A stretch of 64,000 nucleotides of DNA from NCBI GenBank assembly GCA_963780755.1, contig CAWACX010000001.1:744001-808000 (forward strand), written 5' to 3'. A program made the position numbers and the translations under genes. The notes under the pieces were generated by a model that made no database searches, was not told where the DNA came from, and was given only the letters and a program-made list of their open reading frames with translations. Source of the stretch: JALYNX01 sp963780755 (GTDB lineage Bacteria; Actinomycetota; Acidimicrobiia; Spongiisociales; ZC4RG35). Below, in pieces: positions 16,776-24,875 of the stretch (its first letter is position 1; each line of letters begins with the position of its first letter).

Positions 16776-18148
16776 TCAGCCGGCGAGAAAAAGCGCCGGC
16801 TCCTCCAGATTCTCGATCAGCAATGACATGAATCTCCTCCCTTGGGCACCGTCAACGACCCGGTGATCGTAGGACAACGACAGCGGCATCACGGGGGCGA
16901 TCGCCAGCTCACCATCGGCCACGACCACCTTCTCCTGGGCCCTGCCCAACGACAGGATGGCTGTGGTCCCATAGGGGACTATCGGAGTCCCGTGCCCGCC
17001 ACCGACGGCCCCGATGTTGGTAACGGTGAAGGTCTGGCCGGTGAGCTCGCCGGGACTGAGGGATCTCGCTTTGGCCCCGTCGCCGAGCCTTCGCACCTCG
17101 GCCGCCAGCTCGAGCACGCCTCTCGAGCCGGCATCGTCGATAACCGCGACCAACAGGCCGTCGGGGGTATCGACCGCGATCCCGATGTCGAAGGAGTGGT
17201 GGATCACCAGGTCGTCGCCGTCGATGGTGGCGTTGAACTCGGGGAACGCTTCCAGAGCCGGTATCACAGCTTTGACCACCAGGGCCTCCATGGGGACCTT
17301 GACCTCGTGGCGGGTGCCGAGAGCGGCCCGGATCTCGAGGAGGCGGGTGGCATCGACGTCGTCGAACGTGGTGACGTGGGGGATCTCCGCCCAACTCTTC
17401 GCCATGTTGGCCGCGATCGTGCGCCGGAGACGGGACATGGGGCGGCGCTCGTCTTCAGCATCGGCTGCCCCCCTTCCCCTTCGGGGTACTCCCCCCAACG
17501 CTCGCTTTGCTCGCTGGGGGGAGAAACAGGTTCCGGCTCGGGTTCCGGTTCCGGCTCGGGTTCGGGTTCCGGTTCGGGCTCGGGCTCGGGCTCGGGCTCG
17601 GGTTGCGGCTCCGGGGCAGGCTCCGGCTCCGGTTCCGGCTCCGGCTCCGGCTCCGGGGTGCTGACCACAAGGTCTTCGGCGGCGAGGACGTCTTCTCGGG
17701 TGATCCGGCCTTCCGGTCCGCTCCCGGTGACAGCCGCCAGATCGACCCCCATATCCCGAGCCAGCTTGCGAACTATGGGCAGAGCTTTTACCGCACCTGA
17801 TGCCGGCACGCTGCTGGGGCGCGGGACCAGGTCCTCGGCCTCCTCGCTCAAGGTGCCCACGATGGGGGCGGCTTCCGCACGGGCAGCCGGCGCCTCCATC
17901 TCGGCGTCACCTGGTTCGCCGATCACGACCAGAACTGAGCCAACAGCGATCGTCTCCCCTTCCGCCCCGCCGTGACGGAGTACCACGCCTGCAAAAGGCG
18001 AGGGGATCTCGACAACGGCCTTGTCGGTCTCGACCTCGACGACGGGCTGGTCGGCTTCGACACGCTCCCCCTCCGGGACGAGCCAGCGGACGATCTCCGC
18101 CTCGGTCAAACCCTCCCCGATGTCAGGAAGCCTGAATTCCTTGGCCAC
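16776..18148 (-). CDS. Dihydrolipoamide acyltransferase (E2) of a 2-oxoacid dehydrogenase, frame broken
   Basis: E2 carries the lipoyl arm and transfers the acyl group to CoA. From GTG 18148 the order is: lipoyl domain with EVETDKAVVEIPSP (lipoylated K), a peripheral-subunit-binding domain with ALPIVRKLARDMGVDL ... GRITREDV, a Pro-Glu linker, and the catalytic domain ending SYDHRVVDGAQG (catalytic H/D). The frame shifts in a run of six C/G at 17468-17473, where a base seems missing; repair joins GEGG to DAEDERRPMSRLRRTI. Start and upstream stop overlap (TAGTG) with GGAGGA ahead. The linker carries a (PE)n tract and an unusual palindromic insert. E1alpha and E1beta precede it; no E3 is seen. 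Substrate could be pyruvate or branched-chain oxoacids. Confidence 0.93.
17489..17523. repeat. Palindromic insert inside the E2 linker
   Basis: CTCCCCCC (17489-17496) and GGGGGGAG (17516-17523) form a perfect 8-bp stem around AACGCTCGCTTTGCTCGCT. The element encodes the out-of-character linker peptide SPPSEQSERWGEYPEG between the Pro-Glu tract and the catalytic domain. Its left half resembles bases 19815-19836 in E1alpha (GGGG...CCCCCACGCTCG), and its core CGCTCGC-TT recurs at 21019-21030, so it may be one copy of a small dispersed palindromic repeat. Confidence 0.5.
17531..17658. repeat. Pro-Glu coding tandem repeat in E2
   Basis: About 21 units of a degenerate 6-mer GGCTCC/GGTTCC/GGCTCG (plus strand) encode an alternating Pro-Glu tract with a few Ala and Gln. 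Such rigid charged linkers are normal between E2 domains; the length is likely to vary between strains by slippage and is hard to assemble correctly. Confidence 0.85.
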
Positions 18149-19125
18149 TAATCCTCCAAAGTCTGCTCGGCCGCGTGCAGGATTCGATCCACGCTCGGAA
18201 GGTAGTGACCCTCGGACCGCTTCAAGGGAAAGACGGTGTCCCACCCGGTGACTCTCCGCACCGGCGCCAGCAACGAGTAGAACGCCTGCTCCTGGATCAA
18301 CGCTGCGATCTCGCCACCCAATCCGGCGGTGCGCGGCGCCTCATGGATGACCACGACACGTCCGGTCTTGCGGGCCGAGGCCACGATCCCGCCCGCATCG
18401 AGTGGTGAGAGCGTCAGGACATCGAGGACCTCCACCGACACTCCGGCGTCTTCCAGAGCCGCCGCGGCAGCCCTGGTCTCCTTCATCATCGCCCCCCACG
18501 AGATCAGGGTGATGTCTTTGCCCTCGCGCTCCACGCGGACCGGCCCGATGTCGGTTGTGTAGTAGATGTCTGGGACCTCCTCCTTCACGGAGCGATAGAG
18601 GCGGATGGGCTCCAGGAACACCACCGGGTCGGGGTCTTCGATGGCGGCGAGGAGCAGGCCACGCGCATCGTGTGGCGTGGACGGCACCACCACTTTCAGG
18701 CCCGGGATGTGGGCGTAGATCGCCTCCGTCGACTCCGAATGATGCTCGGCAGCGCCGATCCCACCCCCGAAAGGGATGCGAATGACCAGTGGCGCGGTGA
18801 ACCGATGGGCCGACCGATTACGGATCCTCGCCACGTGGTTGATGATCTGGTCGTAGGCCGGGTAGGAAAACCCGAGGAACTGGATCTCGGCGACGGGTCG
18901 CATCCCGGCGATCGCCATCCCGAATGCGGCCCCGACGATGCCCGACTCGGCGACCGGCGTGTCGAAGACCCGCGACGCGCCGTATTTCTCGCGGAGGCCA
19001 TCGGTGATCCGGAACACACCGCCGGTGCGTCCGATGTCCTCACCGAGGAGGACCACTCTCTCGTCGGATTCGAGGGCTGTGTCCAGGGCGCTGTTCAGCG
19101 ACTGGGCGAGGGTGAGGGTGCTCAT
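18148..19125 (-). CDS. 2-oxoacid dehydrogenase E1 component, beta subunit
   Basis: Partner of E1alpha in the thiamine-diphosphate-dependent decarboxylation of a 2-oxoacid. The 325-residue protein starts MSTLTLAQSLNSALDTALE and has LLGEDIGRTGGVF, RVFDTPVAESGIVGAAFGMA, HHSESTEAIYAHIPGLKVV and a C-terminal domain with VVIHEAPRTAGLGGEIAA, all typical of the beta subunit. ATG 19125 overlaps the E1alpha stop by 4 bases (ATGA), and the stop overlaps the E2 GTG, so the three subunits are made from a translationally coupled operon. The sequence alone does not separate pyruvate from branched-chain oxoacid specificity. Confidence 0.95.
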   Translation of the reverse strand: MSTLTLAQSLNSALDTALESDERVVLLGEDIGRTGGVFRITDGLREKYGASRVFDTPVAESGIVGAAFGMAIAGMRPVAEIQFLGFSYPAYDQIINHVARIRNRSAHRFTAPLVIRIPFGGGIGAAEHHSESTEAIYAHIPGLKVVVPSTPHDARGLLLAAIEDPDPVVFLEPIRLYRSVKEEVPDIYYTTDIGPVRVEREGKDITLISWGAMMKETRAAAAALEDAGVSVEVLDVLTLSPLDAGGIVASARKTGRVVVIHEAPRTAGLGGEIAALIQEQAFYSLLAPVRRVTGWDTVFPLKRSEGHYLPSVDRILHAAEQTLED

Positions 19126-20141
19126 GTGCCCGCCTCGCCGAGTTGGTCGCGCAGGGGACCGGTTGGCTCGGAGTACATCCGGGCGAACATCTCGTCCATG
19201 GTCGGCTGGGGATAGGCCTCGGCCTTGGCCACAGCCTCCTCGATCACCGCGGACGCTCCCTGCTCCAACTCCTCCTGCCACTCCGGAGTCCAGCCCCGCG
19301 CCTTCTCGAGGAGGATCTGGATTCGGGACAACGGGTCTTTCTCCCGCCAACGCTCAGCCTCCGCCTCGTCGCGATAACGGCCCGGGTCGTCGGCGGTGGT
19401 GTGGGGCCCGAGGCGATAGGTGACCGCTTCGATGAGCGCAGGTCCGCCGCCCCTTCGGGCCGACTCCACCGCCTCGCGCACAGACACCAGAACCGCGGCG
19501 ACGTCGTTCCCGTCGACTTCCACGCCGGTCATCCCGTATCCGTCCGCCTTCTCGGCAATCGATGCCGACCGGGTCTGCTCCGAGCGGGGATAGGAGATCG
19601 CGAACTGGTTGTTCTGGCAAAAGAAGACCGTGGGCGTCTCGAACACCGCCGCGAAGTTCATCGCCTCGTGGAAATCACCCTCCGAGGTGGCCCCGTCCCC
19701 AAAGGAGGTCAAAGCCACCCGATCGCTGCCCTGGAGGCGCTCGGCCCAGGCCAGCCCGACGGCATGGATCATGTGGCCGCCGACCGTGATCGATGGCGGC
19801 AGGACGTTGACCCCATCCGGGGAATTTCCCCCACGCTCGTCCCCGGTACGCCCGGCGATCAACAACTCCCATGGATAGCCGGCCCGCCACATCAGGGCTG
19901 CATCGCGGTAGGTCCCGGCAACCCAGTCATCGGCGCGAAGTGCGGCCGCCGCGCCGATTTGGGCGGCCTCCTGGCCCTCGAACGGGGCATAGGTGGCGAG
20001 ACGACCCTGGCGCTGCATCGCCATGCACTTCTGGTCGTAGGTGCGGGCCTCGACCATGTCGGCATAGAGCCCGCGCATCTCCTCGAGGGTTATCGGGAGA
20101 CGATCCCGAACCGACCCGTCCGGATTGATCAGGCTGAACAT
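19122..20141 (-). CDS. 2-oxoacid dehydrogenase E1 component, alpha subunit
   Basis: A 339-residue thiamine-diphosphate enzyme subunit. The TPP motif runs from FGDGATSEGDFHEAMNFA to CQNNQFAIS; GRLATYAPFEGQEAAQIG and the phosphorylation-loop equivalent YRLGPHTTADDPGRYR are typical. First gene of the E1alpha-E1beta-E2 operon. The segment IAGRTGDERGGNSPDGVNV contains GDERGGNSP encoded by a GC-rich palindromic stretch (19815-19840: GGGGAATTTCCCCC then ACGCTCGTCCCC) that looks similar to the insert in E2; it may be an in-frame insertion. About 60 bases separate its start from the next gene upstream. Confidence 0.95.
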   Translation of the reverse strand: MFSLINPDGSVRDRLPITLEEMRGLYADMVEARTYDQKCMAMQRQGRLATYAPFEGQEAAQIGAAAALRADDWVAGTYRDAALMWRAGYPWELLIAGRTGDERGGNSPDGVNVLPPSITVGGHMIHAVGLAWAERLQGSDRVALTSFGDGATSEGDFHEAMNFAAVFETPTVFFCQNNQFAISYPRSEQTRSASIAEKADGYGMTGVEVDGNDVAAVLVSVREAVESARRGGGPALIEAVTYRLGPHTTADDPGRYRDEAEAERWREKDPLSRIQILLEKARGWTPEWQEELEQGASAVIEEAVAKAEAYPQPTMDEMFARMYSEPTGPLRDQLGEAGT

Positions 20142-20199
20142 TCGGCGGCGAGACTATCGGTCGATCTAGAGATGGAGAAGACCGGGGACCGGCCCACCC

Positions 20200-20987
20200 T
20201 CAGATCGAAGCCGGGGTCTGCTCCGTGGCCCGAGTCGAGACCGCACGGCGACGAAGGCTGTAAATGCCGGCGGCGACCGACACCAGCAGGGCGCCCAGCC
20301 CCCAAGCCAACCCCCAGGCCACGCCGAGAGCCACCGTTGCCACGATGGCCTGCACCGCGAACATCACCGATCGGGACGCCGGCTCGAACCTGGTGAGACG
20401 ATGGTGCAGCGAATGCAAGTTTTCGATGCTGGTCGCTCCGACGCCGAGGAAGATCGCCAGGCCCGCGAACCGCGCCGAAGACGAGGCCAAGCATGCAGCG
20501 CCTCGCTGGGTGAGCCAGTGAGGATCGCGATGAGGACCGTCACATACACCGCGGTGGTGACGATGTAGGTGGCGAGGCCTACGCCGATCTGCCATCCAAA
20601 GCCGGTCCCGTAGACCCAGGCCCGGTAGTTGTCGAGCCAGAAGCGTTCGACCTGGCGTTTGTGCCGGGGCAACTGGAACCCCCCGACCCCGAGGTCGGAG
20701 AAGACGCTGACCACGGTGAACAACCCGGCGATGGTCAGGGTCACCTCTGGTGCCAGGTCTGCCATCCCGACCGGAATCGCGATGAGGGCCGCCAGACCGC
20801 CGAGGGTGAGGCCACCGGCGAGGGCACCGATGAGATACCAGGGCACGGTGGCCCAATAGTTGCGGTCCCTGCCCCGCTCGGTGACAGGGGTGATCGTGGA
20901 GAGCATGGACAGGCCGCAGGGCGACCAGGTCGATCGGGCGGCGGCGGCAACGGCGATCACCACACCGAGGGTCAGCAGGAGGCTCAT
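20200..20987 (-). CDS. Polytopic membrane protein of unknown function, frame broken
   Basis: Repaired length is about 262 residues with six or so hydrophobic helices. The N-terminus reads ARSTWSPCGLSMLSTITP; SPCGL recalls the Cys-Pro motif of CcdA/DsbD-type membrane thiol transporters (SPCVLP), but the rest is not clearly of that family, so I give no function. A short hydrophilic loop holds PRHKRQVERFWLDNYRAWVYG. Near 20490 the frame breaks: SPSEALHA continues in another frame as LASSSARFAGLAIFLGVGA ... SLRRRAVSTRATEQ. It stands between ftsK and the E1alpha gene on the same strand. Confidence 0.65.
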
Positions 20988-21008
20988 GGGCTTTGGTCCA
21001 CCTCTCTT

Positions 21009-21044
21009 CGCGGGACCCGCGCTCGCTTCGCGGGGAACCCGAGC
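21009..21044. repeat. GC-rich double inverted repeat between ftsK and membrane protein gene
   Basis: CGCGGG-A-CCCGCG (21009-21021) is followed by GCTCG (21021-21025) ... CGAGC (21040-21044). The middle, CGCTCGCTTCGCGGGG, resembles the core of the palindromic insert in E2. In this 104-base gap after ftsK it could act as a transcription terminator for ftsK or simply be a repeat copy; an A-rich AAAATT follows on the plus strand. Confidence 0.5.
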
Positions 21045-21091
21045 AAAATTACCACAGGTCCCGGACTGCCCCTACCCACCGCGAAGTCTGC

Positions 21092-23368
21092 TCAGACCTC
21101 GGCGTGCTCCCTGGCCAACGCCTCTTCCATTTCCTCGACGGTCATCAACACCTCACGGGCCTTGCTCCCCTGTGACGGGCCGACGACGCCCTGGCGCTCC
21201 AGCATGTCCATGACGCGACCCGCTCGGGCGAACCCGATGCGGAGCTTGCGCTGCAGCATCGAGGTCGAGCCCAACTGGCTGCGCACCACCATCTCCATCG
21301 CCTCCCGGGCGAGCGCGGTGTCCTCGGCATCGTCGTCTTCCACCTGGGCGGCCGCCGCTGCAGCGGCAGCCACCTCGAGTACTTCCTGGTCCTTGTAGAC
21401 CGCCTCCTGTTGCTTGCGCACCCATTCGACGACGGCCTGGATCTCGCTCTCCCGGACCCAGGCGCCCTGGATCCGCTGGGCGCGGGGCTCCTTGGCGGTC
21501 ACCACCAGCATGTCACCCATCCCCACCAGCTTCTCGGCACCCGACCCATCGAGGATCACCCTGCTGTCGGTCTGGGACGCGACGCTGAAAGCGAGACGGC
21601 TCGGGATGTTGGCCTTGATCACACCGGTGATGACGTCCACCGATGGGCGCTGGGTGGCGATCACGAGGTGGATCCCGACCGCACGGGCCATCTGGGCGAT
21701 CCGGACGACGGATTCCTCGACCTCTCGCCCGGCAACCATCATCAGGTCGTTGAGCTCGTCGATGATGATCACGATGTAGGGAAAGCGGTCGAAGCCGTCG
21801 GCGTCGAGCCCACCCGACTCGAGCTTCTCCCGGTATCCCTCGATGTCACGGACCTTGGCATCGGCCAACAGGTCGTAGCGGCGGTCCATCTCGGCTACCG
21901 CCCACTTCAGGGCGTCGTTGGCCTTCTTCGGGTTGGTGATCACCTTGGTGAGGAGGTGGGGCACCCCGTTGTACTGGCCGAGCTCCACGCGCTTGGGGTC
22001 GACCATGATCAGCCGCACGTCATCGGGATGGGTCCGCATCAACAGCGAGGTGACGATCGAGTTGATGCACGACGACTTTCCGGCTCCGGTGGCCCCGGCG
22101 ATGAGGACATGGGGAAGCTCTGAGAGGTTGAGCAGCTTGGAGTCTCCGGAGATGTCCATGCCCAGCCCCACGGTCAGGGGATGGGCGGGGATCGCCGCCT
22201 CCGGGCTGGAGAGGATGTCGCCCAAGGAGACCAGGCGCCGCTTGTTGTTGGGGACTTCGACTCCAATAGCCGACTTCCCGGGGATGGGGACCAGGATTCG
22301 GACGTCCGGCGTGGCCAACGCATAGGCGATGTCGTGAGACAGGCTGGAGACACGGTTCACCTTGACCCCTGGTGCCAGTTCCACCTCATATCGAGTCACG
22401 GTGGGCCCGGGGACGATCTTGGTCAGGGCGGCGTCGACCCCGTGCTGGGTCAGGGTCTCCTCGAGCTGGCGGGCGGTCTCCTCGAGCGAGCGACGATTCA
22501 CCTCGCCGCCGGTGCCGGCGTCGAGGATGCTGAGCGGGGGAAGCCGATAGCCGGTGGTGGTGAGATCCACGACCACGGGCTTCGTTACGGGCGGCGCCGA
22601 AGTGGCCGGCTTGTCCGCCTTGGGACGCGACGGCTTAGGACGCTCGTGCCGACCCTTGGCCGGGCCGTCCACCGTCATTGGGCCGATGGCGACATGGGCC
22701 GGCGCCTTTGTCTTGGGCGTTGGTGAGGTCAGTGCCTTGGCCGTCTCCCGGAACGAGCGGAGCGCCCCACTGACTCCGAGGAACAACTCGCGAACGCTGG
22801 TGTGGGTGGCAACCAGGACCCCCATCGCCATGATCGATAGCAGGACGACGAAGGCTCCCCAGTGCCCGAGGACCCGGCGCAGTGGAAATGCAAGCAACGA
22901 TCCGACGGCGCCACCTCGCTCCTTGACCAATTCGATGTTGGGCATCAGGGCAACCGCTCCGGTGAGCAGATGGAACAGGGCCAGTGAGCCGATGAAGGCG
23001 GCGATGCTCCCGGCCACCAGGCGACGGGCGCCTTCCCTGGGCTTTCCGGTGATCAACGCGACTCCGACCCCGATCAGAGCGAGTGGGACCGCGTACCGCC
23101 AGACGCCAAAGAGAAAGAGGCTCGCAGTCTCGATCCCTTCCCCGAACGGGCCCGCCAGGTCGACGAACGCCAGGGTGACCAGGATCGCGATGACTATGAG
23201 AAACAGGCCCCAGACGTCATCGGTCTGGCGGCCCAGAGTGGTCCGAACGTAGTCGCGCCCCGCCACCAGCTTCTGGCGGAACGATCCCTTCTTCGGCTTT
23301 GTTTTCTTCGCTGTGGACACCCGTCTCCGCCCGGAGGAACCCTTCCGGGTGGGTGTCCCTGTTGGCAT
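21092..23368 (-). CDS. ftsK: DNA translocase FtsK
   Basis: Septum-bound motor that pumps chromosome ends apart before cell division. The 758-residue protein has four N-terminal membrane helices (~52-70, 84-108, 115-142, 155-187), a short Pro/Lys-rich linker (~215-265), the alpha and beta motor domains with Walker A GATGAGKSS (425-433), VDPKRVELGQYNGVPHL and Walker B YIVIIIDELNDLM, and a C-terminal gamma winged helix (SMLQRKLRIGFARAGRVMD) that reads KOPS sites. The linker is short, as in SpoIIIE-like members. In actinobacteria ftsK often lies near rnj and dapA; here the two are separated by an 8-kb insertion-like block. Confidence 0.97.
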   Translation of the reverse strand: MPTGTPTRKGSSGRRRVSTAKKTKPKKGSFRQKLVAGRDYVRTTLGRQTDDVWGLFLIVIAILVTLAFVDLAGPFGEGIETASLFLFGVWRYAVPLALIGVGVALITGKPREGARRLVAGSIAAFIGSLALFHLLTGAVALMPNIELVKERGGAVGSLLAFPLRRVLGHWGAFVVLLSIMAMGVLVATHTSVRELFLGVSGALRSFRETAKALTSPTPKTKAPAHVAIGPMTVDGPAKGRHERPKPSRPKADKPATSAPPVTKPVVVDLTTTGYRLPPLSILDAGTGGEVNRRSLEETARQLEETLTQHGVDAALTKIVPGPTVTRYEVELAPGVKVNRVSSLSHDIAYALATPDVRILVPIPGKSAIGVEVPNNKRRLVSLGDILSSPEAAIPAHPLTVGLGMDISGDSKLLNLSELPHVLIAGATGAGKSSCINSIVTSLLMRTHPDDVRLIMVDPKRVELGQYNGVPHLLTKVITNPKKANDALKWAVAEMDRRYDLLADAKVRDIEGYREKLESGGLDADGFDRFPYIVIIIDELNDLMMVAGREVEESVVRIAQMARAVGIHLVIATQRPSVDVITGVIKANIPSRLAFSVASQTDSRVILDGSGAEKLVGMGDMLVVTAKEPRAQRIQGAWVRESEIQAVVEWVRKQQEAVYKDQEVLEVAAAAAAAAQVEDDDAEDTALAREAMEMVVRSQLGSTSMLQRKLRIGFARAGRVMDMLERQGVVGPSQGSKAREVLMTVEEMEEALAREHAEV

Positions 23369-23404
23369 GTATCAGAAACAATACAGCGAGACTCTCACTG
23401 TCCT

Positions 23405-24292
23405 ATGGCAAGCAAATCGAGACCTCGAAACCCGATCGCGGCCGGGTGGCGGAGAGCCATAGCGATCCGGGTCTCCTGCCTGCTCGTGATCTCGCTGGTG
23501 GTGGCTTCTTGTGGCGCCGAGCCCGCAACCGTCGAGGAGCCGGATCTCACCGTCACCAGCACGTCATCCACCACTCCTGCCACCACCTCGACTCTTCCAG
23601 CGGCGACTTCCACTTCCACGACCGCGACGACAACGACGAGCACGACAGTCCCTGCCACGACGACCACCAGCACCGCGCAGCCGTCCGCGGCGTGTGCCGC
23701 GGAGCCGGGCACCGAGATCCACGCCGATGCGACGTCACAGGAAACGATCACTGGTGACGTCGACGGCGATGGGTTCGACGACACCATCACCGGATATCTG
23801 CGAGCTGGGCCGGAGGCCTATCTCCACGTCGAGTTGGCCGGGGGTTGGGGCACATCGATACGCGTCGACACCCTGACGCCATATGGTGCTGACTCTCGGT
23901 ACTCGGTACCGGCCCGCGTCGTCGCCATGTCGGGGGAACCAATGATCGTCAGCATGATCAGCGGCATTTCTGTCGGAAACCTCTACGGCTTCTTCGCCAT
24001 TCGCGATTGCAGCCTGGAGGCCGTCCTCGCCGATGGTGAAATCCCCGACATATGGACGGGTGGAGGAGCGGCACACGATGACTGGTTCACCTGTCATCGT
24101 GAAGAGGTCGTGATGCTCCAACTCGGGTTTGACGATCCCACAACTGACGAGCGGGTCTACACCAGCGGTGGGGGCCTAGTCCACCGCTACGACTCACCGT
24201 CCTTCGAGCCCAGCCGCGAGATAGTGCCCCGCCTCACCTTCCCGATCTCGGCCGAGGATGCCAAGGCCGTATATCCACCCTGCGTCCGGTAG
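23405..24292 (+). CDS. Lipoprotein with Ser/Thr-rich linker and calcium-like DxDGDG motif
   Basis: A 295-residue exported protein. The signal peptide ends in a lipobox, VVASC, so the mature protein is tethered through cysteine ~36. A low-complexity Thr/Ser/Ala/Pro linker follows (~45-92). The globular part begins with GDVDGDGFDDTITG, a D-x-D-x-D-G loop as in FG-GAP or thrombospondin-type calcium sites. Three further cysteines (RDCSLE, FTCHRE, PPCVR) may pair. I recognise no family. It is divergent from ftsK, with only 36 bases between starts, and converges on the SLOG-like gene across a terminator hairpin. Confidence 0.8.
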   Translation: MASKSRPRNPIAAGWRRAIAIRVSCLLVISLVVASCGAEPATVEEPDLTVTSTSSTTPATTSTLPAATSTSTTATTTTSTTVPATTTTSTAQPSAACAAEPGTEIHADATSQETITGDVDGDGFDDTITGYLRAGPEAYLHVELAGGWGTSIRVDTLTPYGADSRYSVPARVVAMSGEPMIVSMISGISVGNLYGFFAIRDCSLEAVLADGEIPDIWTGGGAAHDDWFTCHREEVVMLQLGFDDPTTDERVYTSGGGLVHRYDSPSFEPSREIVPRLTFPISAEDAKAVYPPCVR

Positions 24293-24300
24293 GGAGCCCA

Positions 24301-24323
24301 CCCGGAACCCGGAGGTTCCCGGG
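24301..24323. terminator. Bidirectional terminator hairpin
   Basis: GGAACC-CGGA-GGTTCC (24304-24319) forms a 6-bp stem with a 4-base loop and is extended by flanking CCC/GGG pairs with one bulge. It lies exactly between the stop of the plus-strand lipoprotein (24292) and the stop of the minus-strand SLOG-like gene (24325), the usual place for a shared terminator. No U-run follows on either side. Confidence 0.6.
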
Positions 24324-24324
24324 A

Positions 24325-24855
24325 TCAGGGGCGAAGGATGGTGATTCCGCCCCCGGCCGCGATCACCGATGAAGCCAGGTGCCCTGTCCCGCCGGGCCCG
24401 TCACCACCCGCCCCGTCCCAGAGGAAAATGCCCTGCAGCCTGCTTCCGGCCTCTTTCGCCGCGGCCAGCATTCGCTCCGAATTCTGGGTGTGCGGGTCAT
24501 CCGCGCCCACCATTTCTGGGCTGGGGCCGACGACCTCGACCCGCGGATCGGCGATCACCGTGTGGAACGACTCCACCCACTCTTCGCCGGCGAACTGCAC
24601 GGACTCCTCCAGGAACTCATCCTGTTCTCGGGGCAGGAAAGCACGGAGCGCACGATCGGTCTTCAGCCATTCCTCGGTGAAGAGGAGGTCCCCGCCACAG
24701 GCGAGCCCGGACACCGCGATCACCTCAGGGCCATCGATGAGCCAGATGGCGTCGGCGATGTCCCGCCTCACCTGGTGCACTCGCTCGGGCGGGAATCGGG
24801 GTGATCGGCGATCGGGAGCATCGATCATGTGCCCGGCAAAAAGAACCGCCTCCAC
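24325..24855 (-). CDS. SLOG/TIR-like Rossmann protein, partner of TRAFs-type signalling proteins
   Basis: A 176-residue soluble protein. The pattern AGHMIDAPDRRSPRFPPE, VSGLACGGDLLFTEEWL, AFLPREQDEFLEESVQFAG and EEWVESFHTVI matches a nucleotide-binding-like (SLOG-type) module that I know from proteins carrying TIR, cyclase or TRAFs-binding TPR modules. The glycine-rich loop SGLACGGD would be its ligand site. Ligand and activity are unknown. It is the last gene of a six-gene minus-strand array: 20 bases separate it from the TPR-trypsin gene, and a terminator follows its stop. The assignment is by remembered pattern, so moderate. Confidence 0.65.
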   Translation of the reverse strand: MEAVLFAGHMIDAPDRRSPRFPPERVHQVRRDIADAIWLIDGPEVIAVSGLACGGDLLFTEEWLKTDRALRAFLPREQDEFLEESVQFAGEEWVESFHTVIADPRVEVVGPSPEMVGADDPHTQNSERMLAAAKEAGSRLQGIFLWDGAGGDGPGGTGHLASSVIAAGGGITILRP

Positions 24856-24875
24856 GCCCGAATCGTACGGGTGTT

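Noticed and set aside
17531..17658. CRISPR or non-coding satellite
   Set aside because: The 6-base units are in frame and encode the Pro-Glu linker of E2; there are no spacers.
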